Positions 28,419-37,286 of a stretch of DNA of 64,000 nucleotides are shown here, in pieces. Positions within the stretch are counted from its first letter, which is position 1, and every line of letters starts with the position of its first letter. Both the position numbers and the translations under genes were made by a program. A model generated the notes under the pieces. The model worked only from the letters and a program-made list of their open reading frames with translations. It made no database searches and was not told where the DNA came from. The DNA lies in the NCBI RefSeq assembly GCF_014211915.1, contig NZ_CP060041.1, forward strand, positions 1 through 64,000, written 5' to 3'. The stretch is from Burkholderia cenocepacia (GTDB taxonomy: Bacteria > Pseudomonadota > Gammaproteobacteria > Burkholderiales > Burkholderiaceae).

Positions 28419-28550
28419 CATTGCTGCGATCCACTCGAGAGGCGATGACCTCGCGGGGTTCCTGGATACGCTTGGAGAAGTGGGCGGCCTCGGTTTTCGG
28501 CGAATGCTCGCGTAGCGTTAGAATAGCGCCCCTTCTCATGGGAGACGACA

Positions 28551-28865
28551 ATGTCCTGGTTCGTTTATGAAGTGCCCGAATACCACGAAGACGCCGCGCG
28601 CATCGAACCTTTCAGCGAGCTGCGTAGCCGCGTGCTGAAAGCCGGCGGCCCGGCCATGGCAGACGACCTGGAAAGCGTTCGCGAAAACGCCGCGGCGACA
28701 GCGGACACGCCGGAGCGCCCGCTGCGTACCCCGGAAAATCCGCAGGTCTTTCCGATTCCTTACGCCGACTCCATGATCCTGGTCGGGTTCATCTTCGACC
28801 TGAAGCGCGAATTCCGGCAACTGGTCGTGTCGCCCGTGGAAATGCCCTGGCTGAAAGAAGCGTAA
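28551..28865 (+). CDS. Conserved-looking hypothetical protein
   Basis: A 104-residue cytoplasmic protein starting MSWFVYEVPEYHEDAARIEP, with GGGAGACGAC before the ATG. It is mixed hydrophilic with a hydrophobic strand PYADSMILVGFIFDLKREF near residue 75. I do not recognise a family. It lies 132 bp after the transketolase and converges with a porin gene. Confidence 0.6.
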   Translation: MSWFVYEVPEYHEDAARIEPFSELRSRVLKAGGPAMADDLESVRENAAATADTPERPLRTPENPQVFPIPYADSMILVGFIFDLKREFRQLVVSPVEMPWLKEA

Positions 28866-28979
28866 CGCGTGGCGCAGGCGGGATGCCACACCGGGCGACC
28901 TGTTCACGGAGCGTCGTGACGATGCTGTCCCGTTCGGCAAGCGGCAACGCGCGCCGGCCCGCCGCGCACCACTCGCAGG

Positions 28980-30172
28980 CTAGAAGCGATGCCGCAGCCC
29001 CGCCAGCACCGCGATCTGGCTACTACGCCCCGCCCCGCCGGTCCGAAGAAGTTGATCGCAACGGTGCCCGCATCGCCGGCCCGCCGCTGATAGACCATCG
29101 ACATGTGCAGATCGGTGCGCTTCGACAGCAGGTAGGTGATGCCCGCATCCACCTGATGCCATCTCGGCCGGTCGCCGGTCGCGAACGACGTGGCGCCGCT
29201 GCCGGTATACCCATGGCCATCGGTGAAGATGTAGCCGACTCCCGCGATCAGCACCGGTGTGAAGTTGTAGCGCCCGTTGATCTCGTAGTTGTCGACGCGC
29301 AGGCTGTGGCCGCCGCGATAAGCGAGCCGCGTGTCGGTGACGACCAGGTTCACCGCTGCCGCGCCGAACGAATAGCCGGCGCCCAGTGCCGAGATGCGCT
29401 GACGCTCGACGAAGCCCGCGTTGTAGAAGAGGCTGGTCGAACCGCTGTACTCGTCGCCGATCGCGCCGTTCGGATTATTCCCCGACGACGCAATCCCCGC
29501 CGACGGATTGTTCAGTTGCAGATAGCTCGCGACCACATGCAACGGTCCGCGCAGGTAATCGAGCCCGAAGCCGTACGCGCGGTTGTTGGCGAAGCCTTGG
29601 CCGGCGCCGCCGCCCGCCTGGTTGCTGAATGCATAGAGCGCGCCGAGCTTCAGTCCCGCGAGCGGACTTACCTCGTACTTGACGCTGTTGTTCAGGCGAA
29701 ACGTCTGGAAGCTGTCGTCCACGTCCCCGATGTGCGCGCCGTAGATGCTGCCGAACTGAAGCCATGCCATCAGCGGTGCGACGTAGTCGAACGTGTAGTC
29801 ATACTGACGGCCGAGCGTCAGCTTGCCGTACTGCTTGCTCGACAAGCCGACGTACGCCTGCCGTCCGAACAGTCGGCCGCCCTGCGACGACGTGCCGTTC
29901 AATCCGCTGAATCCCGCTTCGAGCTGGAACACCGCGGAGAGGCCGCCGCCGAGATCCTCGCGTCCGAGGAAACCCAGGCGGTCGCCGCTGCCCCAGCCGG
30001 TCGCCATCGACCAGCGCGACGCGCCCTGCGCCTTGATCGACGACGCGACCGTATTCGTCCAGGCAATGCCCGTATCGATGATGCCGTACAACGTGACCGA
30101 GCTTTGCGCATGGGCCGTCAGCGGCGCCGCGAGGGCGCAAGCCACCGCAGCAGTGCAGACTGCTGTTTTCAT
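28980..30172 (-). pseudogene. General porin gene with 3' one-base frameshift
   Basis: OmpC-type porin with a signal peptide ending AHAQSS, then SVTLYGIIDTGIAWTN and repeated beta-strand pattern. The frame departs from family sequence at a GGCGGGGCGGGG run near 29028: after TVAINFFGPAG the true end SSQIAVLAGLRHRF and its stop (28980-28982) lie in another frame. Without the shift the ORF runs to 28904 with an Arg-rich tail and no terminal Phe, which would hinder BAM-dependent insertion. ATG 30172 follows CCGGAGAAGCACG. It is the last gene in the direction of the MFS/aconitase X operon, 147 bp downstream of the carrier gene. Confidence 0.85.
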
Positions 30173-30319
30173 CGTGCTTCTCCGGTTTCGATGGAATGAG
30201 GTGATGCGGATCGAAGGCGGCGGGAACGCGCGGCGGGCGCGAACGCGCCGCATGCATCGCACCGGCGACCGTGCGCGAGCGCGCGCCGCGCCCGGCCAGC
30301 TCCGCCGCTGCCGCTGTTC

Positions 30320-31723
30320 CTAGCGCTCCGCCGCGGGTAGCGGCGGCTCGGCGCCGGCGGGATCACACGCCGCGAGCCCGTCGTCGTGCGTGTCGCCGGG
30401 CCGGTACGTGCGACCGAGCACGAACATCAGCGCCGCGACGGTGACGACCGGCAGCGCCGCGACCTGGAACAACTCGCGCACCGGCACATGCCCGGCGAGC
30501 AGCATCCCGCCGATCATCGGGCCGGAGATCGAGCCGATCTTCGCCACGCCGATCGCGGTGCCGGTGCCTTTCGAGCGGAAGCTGGTCGGATAGACGATCG
30601 ACGCGACGGCATTGAGACCTGCCTGGGTGCCGGCGACGCAGAAGCCGACGCCGAACACGGCGGCCGTCAGCCAGGCGGTCTCGAGGTTCATGCCGAGCGC
30701 CGCGACGAGCGGAAAGCCGACGAGCGGCAGACAGGTGACGAGCCGTACGCCATGGCGGTCGATGAAGCGCATCAGCACGAGGCCGCCGAGCGTGCCGCCG
30801 ACGGAGAACAGCGTCGTCATCAGCGCGGCGCGATGCGCGGCGACGCCGGTCGCCTCGATCAGCACCGGCAGCCAGTTTTGCAGGAAGAACAGCGCCATCG
30901 AATTCGCGATGTACGCGAGCCACAGCGCGGTCGTCACGTAGCGCAACCGGCCGGCGAACAGCATGCGCGGCGAGAACTTCGCGACGCGGCGCTCGTCGGT
31001 TACGACGAAGCGCGCCTCCGGCGGCAACGCGAGTTCGGGTCGCACGCGCGCGGCGGTCGCGGCAATGCCGTCGCGGGGCCAGCCCTTCAGTACCTGATAG
31101 CGCAGCGACTCCGGCATCACGAACGACAGCGCGGCGGCCACCACGAGCGGCGCGAGCCCGCCGACCACGAATACCGCGGGCCAGCCGAAGTGCGGCACGA
31201 GCCACACGGCGACGCCGCCGCCGAAGCCCGCCCCGAGCGTATAGCCGGTGAACATCAGCGTGACCCAGGTCGCCCGCAGCCGCTTCGGCGCGAATTCCGA
31301 CACGAGCACGAACGCGTTCGGCACCGCGCCGCCGATGCCGATGCCCGCGGCGAAGCGCAGCCACAGCAGGTGGTCGACACTCGACGCCCATGCGGTCGCG
31401 AACGTGATGAGCCCGTACCAGCATGCACCGAACAGGATTGCGCGCTTGCGCCCGATCCGGTCGCCGATATAGCCGAACAGGATCGAGCCGATCATGATGC
31501 CGAAGACGTGGGCGCCGAACACCGGCCCGAGCACGCTGCGCTCGATGTGCCAGGCGCGAATCAGCGAAGGCGCGGCGAACGCCAGCGCACTGAGCTCGTA
31601 GCCGTCGGTCAGCATCACGAGCCAGGTCGACGCGATCAGCAGGATCGCGAAGCGGCCGATTCTCTGTTCGTCGATCAGGCGCGACACGTCCACCGTGCGC
31701 GCATCGGGCAAGGTTTGAATCAT
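30320..31723 (-). CDS. MFS transporter, aromatic acid:H+ symporter (AAHS) type
   Basis: A 467-residue carrier with 12 hydrophobic segments. The AAHS family pattern DGYELSALAFAAPSL appears in helix 1, and GYIGDRIGRKRAI is the MFS loop 2-3 signature. The central loop and second bundle (SFRSKGTGTAIGVAKIGSISGP) are also typical. It is a close paralogue of the carrier at 35903-37285: both share EFAPKR-RATWVTLM, GWPAVFVVGGLAPL-like blocks and order. It probably imports an organic acid used by the neighbouring catabolic genes. Confidence 0.88.
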   Translation of the reverse strand: MIQTLPDARTVDVSRLIDEQRIGRFAILLIASTWLVMLTDGYELSALAFAAPSLIRAWHIERSVLGPVFGAHVFGIMIGSILFGYIGDRIGRKRAILFGACWYGLITFATAWASSVDHLLWLRFAAGIGIGGAVPNAFVLVSEFAPKRLRATWVTLMFTGYTLGAGFGGGVAVWLVPHFGWPAVFVVGGLAPLVVAAALSFVMPESLRYQVLKGWPRDGIAATAARVRPELALPPEARFVVTDERRVAKFSPRMLFAGRLRYVTTALWLAYIANSMALFFLQNWLPVLIEATGVAAHRAALMTTLFSVGGTLGGLVLMRFIDRHGVRLVTCLPLVGFPLVAALGMNLETAWLTAAVFGVGFCVAGTQAGLNAVASIVYPTSFRSKGTGTAIGVAKIGSISGPMIGGMLLAGHVPVRELFQVAALPVVTVAALMFVLGRTYRPGDTHDDGLAACDPAGAEPPLPAAER

Positions 31724-31888
31724 CGTCTCCTCCTCAGGTGCCGCGTCGGCGCGCCGGCAGATCCCGGCGCGTCACGCGTTCCTTCGTTTCGTCTCTGGCC
31801 GGCGCGGCAGCGGATGCTGGTTGCGAGCCTCCTCGCGGAGCGCCCGATGCACCTCTTTGGTATTGCCGCGCGGCCGGCGGGTCGTGCG

Positions 31889-33214
31889 TCAGTGCTTCAG
31901 ATGCGGCGGATCGATTCGATCGACGTTGTCGGCGAGCCGCTCGCGCAGCAGGCCGCGATCGATGTCGTGGACACTGCCGCCATCCGCGAGATCGAACGCG
32001 TGCGCGGCCGCCGCGCCCATCGCGATGCACGGCCCCATCACCCGCACGCTCGACAGCGCGGTCGCGTCCGCGTCGATGCAGCGGCCGACCGCGATCAGGT
32101 TGTCGGCGTCCTTCACGACGAGGCTGCCAAACGGCACGGTATGCAGATGGTCGTCGCCGAACGGCTTCCATTCGTAGCCTTCGGCGCGATCGTGCAATTC
32201 GATCGGCCAGGAGGTGCGTGCGACCGCGTCCGGAAACTGCCGGGCGGCGATCACGTCTTCCGAGCGCAACTGCTGGGCGCCGACGATCCAGCGCGTCTGC
32301 CGGATGCCGGGCAGCCCGTAGCTGCGGATGTGCGCGTTGCGATAGATGTGCGGATACTCGGCGCGCAGGAACTCGAACGCGCGGTCCGCCTGGTCGCGGC
32401 CGACGAGCGCGGTGCGCGACGCCGCCATCGGTTCGAGCGGCGTCTCGATGTGCGTCATGTTCGCGATGCCGATGTTGCGGCCGCGGAAATAGAACACGAG
32501 CCCATCCTTGCGCTCCAGCCCATACGTGTGCGCCTTTGCCTCGACGCGCTCGCGAAACGCGGGCGGCGTCGGCAGATCGGTCTCGTCGAGGTTCTCGAGC
32601 ACGATCATCTGCGTGCCGCGAATCGGCGTTTCCGGCTCCTGGCAGTCGAACCCGGCCAGCCACGTGAGCGCGGCATCGCCGCTTGCGTCGACGAAGCCGT
32701 CGGCCGCGATGCGTACGTCGCCGTAGCGCGTCGCGACGTCGAGCTCGCGCACCCGCCGCCCTTCGCGCACCACGTCGCGCAACACGGCGCCGAGCACGAC
32801 GGTGATGCCTGCGTCGAGAATCTTCTGCTCGATCCAGCGTGCGAGTGCGACTTCGTCGTACAGCACGACGGTCGTCAGCGGCCCCTCCTTGTAGTGCAGC
32901 GCGCCCTTCTCGCCGAGATCGCGCAGGATGCCGTCCGCGATGCCGTGCGTGACCTGGAACCGCCGCGGCCCGTTCGAGAACAGCCCGCAGAACGTGCCGA
33001 TGATCGAGTTGACCGCCTGGCCGCCGAGCGCGGGCAGGCTGTCGACCAGCACGACCTTGCGGCCCAGCGCGGCCGCTTCGAGCGCAGCCGAGGTGCCGGC
33101 GATGCCCGCCCCCACGATGCACACGTCGGCGTCGAGTGTCCAGCCCGTCGGTTGGCCGTCGCGGCGGACGATACGAGTACCAGTGTTCAAAACATGCTCT
33201 CCTTGAAAATCCAT
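31889..33214 (-). CDS. FAD-dependent oxidoreductase (FAD_oxidored family)
   Basis: A flavoprotein of about 441 residues. The dinucleotide motif VCIVGAGIAGTSAALEAAALGRKVVLVD is followed by GGQAVNSIIGTFCGLF, a pattern of the PF12831-type family. The C-terminal FAD contact reads NLIAVGRCIDADATALSSVRVMGP. ATG 33214 lacks a ribosome site; the in-frame TTG 33190 has AAGGAG eight bases before it and may be the real start (433 residues). It lies 34 bp after the small aconitase X subunit gene. Substrate unknown; hydroxyacid or amine oxidation is plausible. Confidence 0.8.
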   Translation of the reverse strand: MDFQGEHVLNTGTRIVRRDGQPTGWTLDADVCIVGAGIAGTSAALEAAALGRKVVLVDSLPALGGQAVNSIIGTFCGLFSNGPRRFQVTHGIADGILRDLGEKGALHYKEGPLTTVVLYDEVALARWIEQKILDAGITVVLGAVLRDVVREGRRVRELDVATRYGDVRIAADGFVDASGDAALTWLAGFDCQEPETPIRGTQMIVLENLDETDLPTPPAFRERVEAKAHTYGLERKDGLVFYFRGRNIGIANMTHIETPLEPMAASRTALVGRDQADRAFEFLRAEYPHIYRNAHIRSYGLPGIRQTRWIVGAQQLRSEDVIAARQFPDAVARTSWPIELHDRAEGYEWKPFGDDHLHTVPFGSLVVKDADNLIAVGRCIDADATALSSVRVMGPCIAMGAAAAHAFDLADGGSVHDIDRGLLRERLADNVDRIDPPHLKH

Positions 33215-33248
33215 CGCGGTGGCGCGCGGGCGAAGCCGCGCGCCGGAA

Positions 33249-33713
33249 TCAGGTGCGGCTGCGCTTGAGCACTTCGACGACGCCGCGCTCGGCATCGACG
33301 CGCACCCAGTCGCCCGTTTCGATCACGTCGAGCGGATCGATGTCGAAGTCGGTCAGCGATGGCGCGTGGCTCACCACCGCGCCGAGCGCGATCTTCGTGG
33401 TCATTTCGTTGAACAGCATCGCGGCCGGGGCGGTGCCCGCGATTCGCGCGATATGGAACTGGCTGGACCATCCGGACGAACCCTTCGCGCCGGGAAACAC
33501 CAGCACCTTGTTCGCGAAGCTCTGGCCGCGCAGTTCGTGACGCGTCTCGATGATCGTGCCGGTGCGCGGATCGATGCCGCCCCAGCCGGAGATGCGATCG
33601 CGTGTGACGAGCGCCTCGCCCTCGATACGGCCGCCGACCACCTTGCGTCCGCGCAGCACGATCGGCGTGCGGGCTTTGCCCGTCATTTCGTGAATTTCGT
33701 GATGCGTGCTCAT
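33249..33713 (-). CDS. Aconitase X small subunit (DUF126)
   Basis: A 154-residue protein of the swivelling-domain DUF126 family. Typical blocks are VVGGRIEGEALVTRDRISGWGGIDP, GQSFANKVLVFPGAKGSSGWS and DFDIDPLDVIETGDWVRV. It pairs with the large subunit encoded just upstream, whose stop overlaps this start by ATGA. Known type II aconitase X enzymes dehydrate cis-3-hydroxy-L-proline; another branch dehydrates mevalonate 5-phosphate in archaea. Confidence 0.88.
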   Translation of the reverse strand: MSTHHEIHEMTGKARTPIVLRGRKVVGGRIEGEALVTRDRISGWGGIDPRTGTIIETRHELRGQSFANKVLVFPGAKGSSGWSSQFHIARIAGTAPAAMLFNEMTTKIALGAVVSHAPSLTDFDIDPLDVIETGDWVRVDAERGVVEVLKRSRT

Positions 33714-34996
33714 GCCGCCAGCCCTCCGTTCCAGCGGCCGCTCACCGCAGCCTCGATGCAATCGGCCGTGGTGCCGAACCACGCCTGCACGCCCATGATC
33801 GCCGGCAGGTAGTGCGCCTGCTTCGCCGAATCGAGCGCGACGACGCGCGTGCCCTTGGGCATCACGCGACCGATCGCCGAGCACGTGTCGGTCATCAGCA
33901 CCCCGCCCGCGTCCTCGATCAGCTTCGTATAGCCGGCCTGGTCCGCCAACTGGCGGGTCGCGCGCGCGGTGAAGATCCACAGCTCGGTATTCGGGCCGAT
34001 ACGGCGGCCTTCGAGCAACTGGCAGACCTCCCAGATCTGCTCGATCGAATAGTGCGGACAACCGAGCATCACGAAGTCGACCTGGGCGTCTTTCGCGGTG
34101 GTGTTGACGCGCTCGTACGCGATGCGCCGCTCGGCCGCGCCGTAGCGGATCGTCTCGAGCGGCTTGCGGCCGCGAAACGCTTCGTCGCGCGTGCGTGCCT
34201 CCGGCGTCTGGCCGACGATGTGGTACATCTCGACGCCGCCCGACGAAGCCGCGGCCGCGCCGAAGTGCTTGAGCTTCGGCAGGTTCGGCACGTCGCGCAG
34301 GCCGTCGATCACCGGAATGCGGTCCTGGACGCATTCGCCGACGTAGTAGCCGAGCAGCCCCCAGTCCTGCACCGTCTTCACGTCGACGTCGAGTTCGATC
34401 AGATGCGTGCCGCCGCGGTTTTCGTCGAGGTGCAGGCCCCAGTACGGAATCTTGCCGGTCAGCATCGCGGCGCCGGTGCTCTCGCGCCCTTCGGCATTGG
34501 TGCGCGCGCCGAGCACCGCGTTGATGTAGATGACCGCGGACGACTCCATCCACGCGCAATGCTCGCCGCGCACCGGCACGTTGCCGGTCAGGTACGGCGC
34601 GCAGGTATTGAGCGGCTGGATGCCGAGCCGCCCGGTGAACGCCTCGCCCTGGCGGTACAGCTTCACGATCTCGCCGTCGATGCCCTGGCGCCGCGCATGC
34701 TGCGGGTCGAGCCCCTGCTGCAGGTGGCTGCTGAAGACCTTCGCCTTCGGCACCTCGACCACCTCGGGGCTATCGAGGTTGAATTCGGAAAACACCGCGT
34801 CGAGGCCGCCGTGCGTGGCCGCGTAATCGCGCAGGAACGGCATCGTCGCGCCGACCGTGCCGCACACGTTGTTCGTGTCCACCAGGCGCGACGCGCCGAG
34901 CGCTTCGCCGTAGCGCACCAGCAGATCCATCGCGCGCTGCACGGCCGCGCCGTCACGGCCGTCGAGCATCGCCCGTTCGTCGTCGTTCAACTGCAT
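33710..34996 (-). CDS. Aconitase X catalytic (large) subunit (DUF521)
   Basis: A 428-residue hydro-lyase subunit. Likely iron-sulfur ligands are visible in DTNNVCGTVG, MLGCPHYS and MTDTCSAIGRVMP. The substrate-domain block TGNVPVRGEHCAWMESSAVIYINAVLGARTN is characteristic. It forms a two-subunit enzyme with the DUF126 protein. Its start is embedded in TAATG, sharing one base with the stop of the dioxygenase gene, so the two are translationally linked. The companion enzymes differ from the known hydroxyproline clusters, so its substrate may differ. Confidence 0.9.
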   Translation of the reverse strand: MQLNDDERAMLDGRDGAAVQRAMDLLVRYGEALGASRLVDTNNVCGTVGATMPFLRDYAATHGGLDAVFSEFNLDSPEVVEVPKAKVFSSHLQQGLDPQHARRQGIDGEIVKLYRQGEAFTGRLGIQPLNTCAPYLTGNVPVRGEHCAWMESSAVIYINAVLGARTNAEGRESTGAAMLTGKIPYWGLHLDENRGGTHLIELDVDVKTVQDWGLLGYYVGECVQDRIPVIDGLRDVPNLPKLKHFGAAAASSGGVEMYHIVGQTPEARTRDEAFRGRKPLETIRYGAAERRIAYERVNTTAKDAQVDFVMLGCPHYSIEQIWEVCQLLEGRRIGPNTELWIFTARATRQLADQAGYTKLIEDAGGVLMTDTCSAIGRVMPKGTRVVALDSAKQAHYLPAIMGVQAWFGTTADCIEAAVSGRWNGGLAA

Positions 34997-35913
34997 TAGC
35001 GTGCTCCCTGTACAGGTTCGAGTTGCTCCGCCGGCGCCGTCACGTATCGGTCGAGGTCGACCGTCGTCGCGCGCCGCAACTCGCGGCGCACCGACAGATC
35101 GTGACGGCGGCCGCGGTGCAGCGTGCAGCGGTTGTCCCAGATCACGAGATCGCCGGGCCGCCAGCGATGCGAATACACGAAACGGCGCGCGGTCGCATGT
35201 TCGAGCAGATCCATCAGCAACACGCGGCCTTCGGCCAGCGTGCGACCGACGACATGCGTCGCGTGCGCGCCGATGAACAGATGCCGCCGCCCCGACCCGG
35301 CGTGCTCGCGCACCAGCGGCCAGCGCACCGGCGGCAGCGCGTTGCGCTGCGCGTCGGTGTAGTCGGTATCGCCGAGCAGGAAGCGCGAGTGCAGCGCGTA
35401 GTGCTCCGCTTCGAGCCCGTCGAGTTCACGTTGCTCGCGAGGGTCGAGCGCATCCCACGCGGCGCGCATGTCCGCGTACTCGGTCTCGCCGCCCCACTCC
35501 GGCACGACGACCGCATGCAGCATCGAATAGCGCGCCGCCGGCTGCTGGAACGAACTGTCGCTGTGCCACAACTGATTCGCGAGATTGCCGACGATGCGTC
35601 GATGCGCGCGGTCCGCGATCTGTCCGGACTCGTCCACGTTCGAGATGTCCGCGAGTTCCTGGTATGCGAGCCGCGCATGCGGACGCGCGACGCGCTTGAA
35701 ACCGACATCGAGCGGTCCGAGCGCGCGCGCGAACGCGAGCTGCTGGTCCTGCGTGAGCGGCTGAGCGCGGAACACCAGCACCGCGTAGCGGTTCATCGCG
35801 GCGTCGATCGCGCATGCGAGCGGTTCGGACACGGGCGCGGTCAGATCGATGCCGCTGGCGAGACCGACGAAATCCGGACGCGCGGCGTCAATGGGAACGA
35901 CTTCAAGCGACAT
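34996..35913 (-). CDS. TauD/TfdA-family 2-oxoglutarate dioxygenase
   Basis: A 305-residue non-haem iron dioxygenase. The iron site H-x-D is in NQLWHSDSSFQQP and the distal His in DNRCTLHRGRRHD; an Arg near RRELRRATT would bind 2-oxoglutarate. It resembles 2,4-D dioxygenase TfdA more than TauD in this last segment. ATG 35913 follows CAGGAGCCGCCC and overlaps the MFS gene by 11 bp. In this operon it would hydroxylate a carboxylate before dehydration, an inference. Confidence 0.85.
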   Translation of the reverse strand: MSLEVVPIDAARPDFVGLASGIDLTAPVSEPLACAIDAAMNRYAVLVFRAQPLTQDQQLAFARALGPLDVGFKRVARPHARLAYQELADISNVDESGQIADRAHRRIVGNLANQLWHSDSSFQQPAARYSMLHAVVVPEWGGETEYADMRAAWDALDPREQRELDGLEAEHYALHSRFLLGDTDYTDAQRNALPPVRWPLVREHAGSGRRHLFIGAHATHVVGRTLAEGRVLLMDLLEHATARRFVYSHRWRPGDLVIWDNRCTLHRGRRHDLSVRRELRRATTVDLDRYVTAPAEQLEPVQGAR

Positions 35914-37285
35914 GGGCGGCTCCTGTTTGAGCGTTGTCCGGCGCGGCATCGTCGCCGCGGCGATGCAGGCGGCCGAGCGCGAACGCGAGGAGCGCGACGA
36001 AGGCGACCGGTACCGCGCCGAGAAAGAACATCCGTTCGACCGGCAGATGCGCGGACATCAGCATCCCGCCGATTACGGGCCCGGCGATCGCGCCGATCTT
36101 CTGGATACCGACCGCCGCGCCCGTGCCTTTCGCGCGCAGCGCGGTCGGATAGACGAGTGCCGCGACCGCGTTCAGGCCAAACTGCGTGCCGACCACCGTG
36201 AAGCCGGTCAGGAACACCGCCGCGACCAGCATCGGCGCGGGCAGTCCGGTGCCGAGCAGCGCGACGAGCGGCGTGCCGACGAGCGGCAGCACGGTGATGA
36301 TGATGGCGCCGCGCGTGTCGACGAAGCGCATCAGCGCGAGCCCGCCCAGCGTGCCGCCGACCTGGAACATCGTCGAGACGAGCGCCGCGTCGCGCGGTGC
36401 GAGGCCCACGCTTTCGATCAGCACCGGCAACCAGCTGCTGAGAAAAAACAGCGCCATCGAGTTCGCGATGTAGACGGCCCACAGCACCGGCGTCAGCGCG
36501 CGCAGCCGGCCCGCGAACAGCAGCCGCAGCGAGCCGTCGCGGCGGCGCTCGTGCGCGTGATCCTGCGAAGCGCCGCCGATCACGAAGCGGGCCTGCGGCG
36601 CGACGGCGAAGCCCGGTGCGATCCGCGCGACGATTCGCGCGACTTCGGCATGACGGCCCTTGAGCGTCAGGAAGCGGATCGACTCCGGCACCGCGAACCA
36701 CAACATCGCGCTCGACACGAGCGGTGCGAGGCCGCCGATCACGAACACCACCTGCCAGCCGAACTTCGGCACGAGCCACGCCGACACGAGACCGCCCACG
36801 CTGCTGCCGATCGTATAGCCGCTGTACATCAGCGTGACCCACGTCGCGCGCCAGCGCTTCGGCGCGAACTCCGTCGTATAGGCGATCGCGTTCGGCACCA
36901 CGCCGCCGATGCCGATGCCCGCCAGAAAGCGCAGCACCAGCAGCTGTTCGAGGCCGGTGGCACGCGACGCGGCGAGCGTGAAGCCCGCGAGCACGACGCT
37001 GCCGATCACGATCATGCGTTTGCGGCCGATCACGTCGCCGAGATAGCCGAGCACGAACGCGCCGATCATCGTGCCGAATACGAATGCGCCGAACACCGGG
37101 CCGAGCACGCCATGCTTGAGGTGCCACGCGCGGCTCAGCGCCGGGGCCGCGAACGCCATCGCGGCGAGGTCGTAGCCCTCGGTCATCATCATCACGCCCA
37201 TCGCGACGATCAGCAGGACACCGAAGCGGGTGGTCTGCTGCCGCTCGATCACCGTGCCGATGTCGATTACGGTTTCGCCGCTCAT
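35903..37285 (-). CDS. MFS transporter, AAHS type (paralogue of the 30.3-kb carrier)
   Basis: A 460-residue carrier with 12 hydrophobic segments. MTEGYDLAAMAFAAPAL in helix 1 and GYLGDVIGRKRMI in loop 2-3 mark it as AAHS family. Shared blocks with the second carrier of the operon indicate an ancestral duplication. It begins one base after the dehydratase stop (TGA-G-ATG) and overlaps the dioxygenase start by 11 bp, so all three are cotranscribed. Import of an organic acid is the likely role. Confidence 0.88.
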   Translation of the reverse strand: MSGETVIDIGTVIERQQTTRFGVLLIVAMGVMMMTEGYDLAAMAFAAPALSRAWHLKHGVLGPVFGAFVFGTMIGAFVLGYLGDVIGRKRMIVIGSVVLAGFTLAASRATGLEQLLVLRFLAGIGIGGVVPNAIAYTTEFAPKRWRATWVTLMYSGYTIGSSVGGLVSAWLVPKFGWQVVFVIGGLAPLVSSAMLWFAVPESIRFLTLKGRHAEVARIVARIAPGFAVAPQARFVIGGASQDHAHERRRDGSLRLLFAGRLRALTPVLWAVYIANSMALFFLSSWLPVLIESVGLAPRDAALVSTMFQVGGTLGGLALMRFVDTRGAIIITVLPLVGTPLVALLGTGLPAPMLVAAVFLTGFTVVGTQFGLNAVAALVYPTALRAKGTGAAVGIQKIGAIAGPVIGGMLMSAHLPVERMFFLGAVPVAFVALLAFALGRLHRRGDDAAPDNAQTGAAHVA

Positions 37286-37286
37286 C

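Noticed and set aside
30386..33268. A 960-codon open frame on the plus strand
   Set aside because: It lies opposite the MFS and FAD oxidoreductase genes and is Arg/Ala/His-rich shadow coding typical of high-GC DNA; no family motif or ribosome site.
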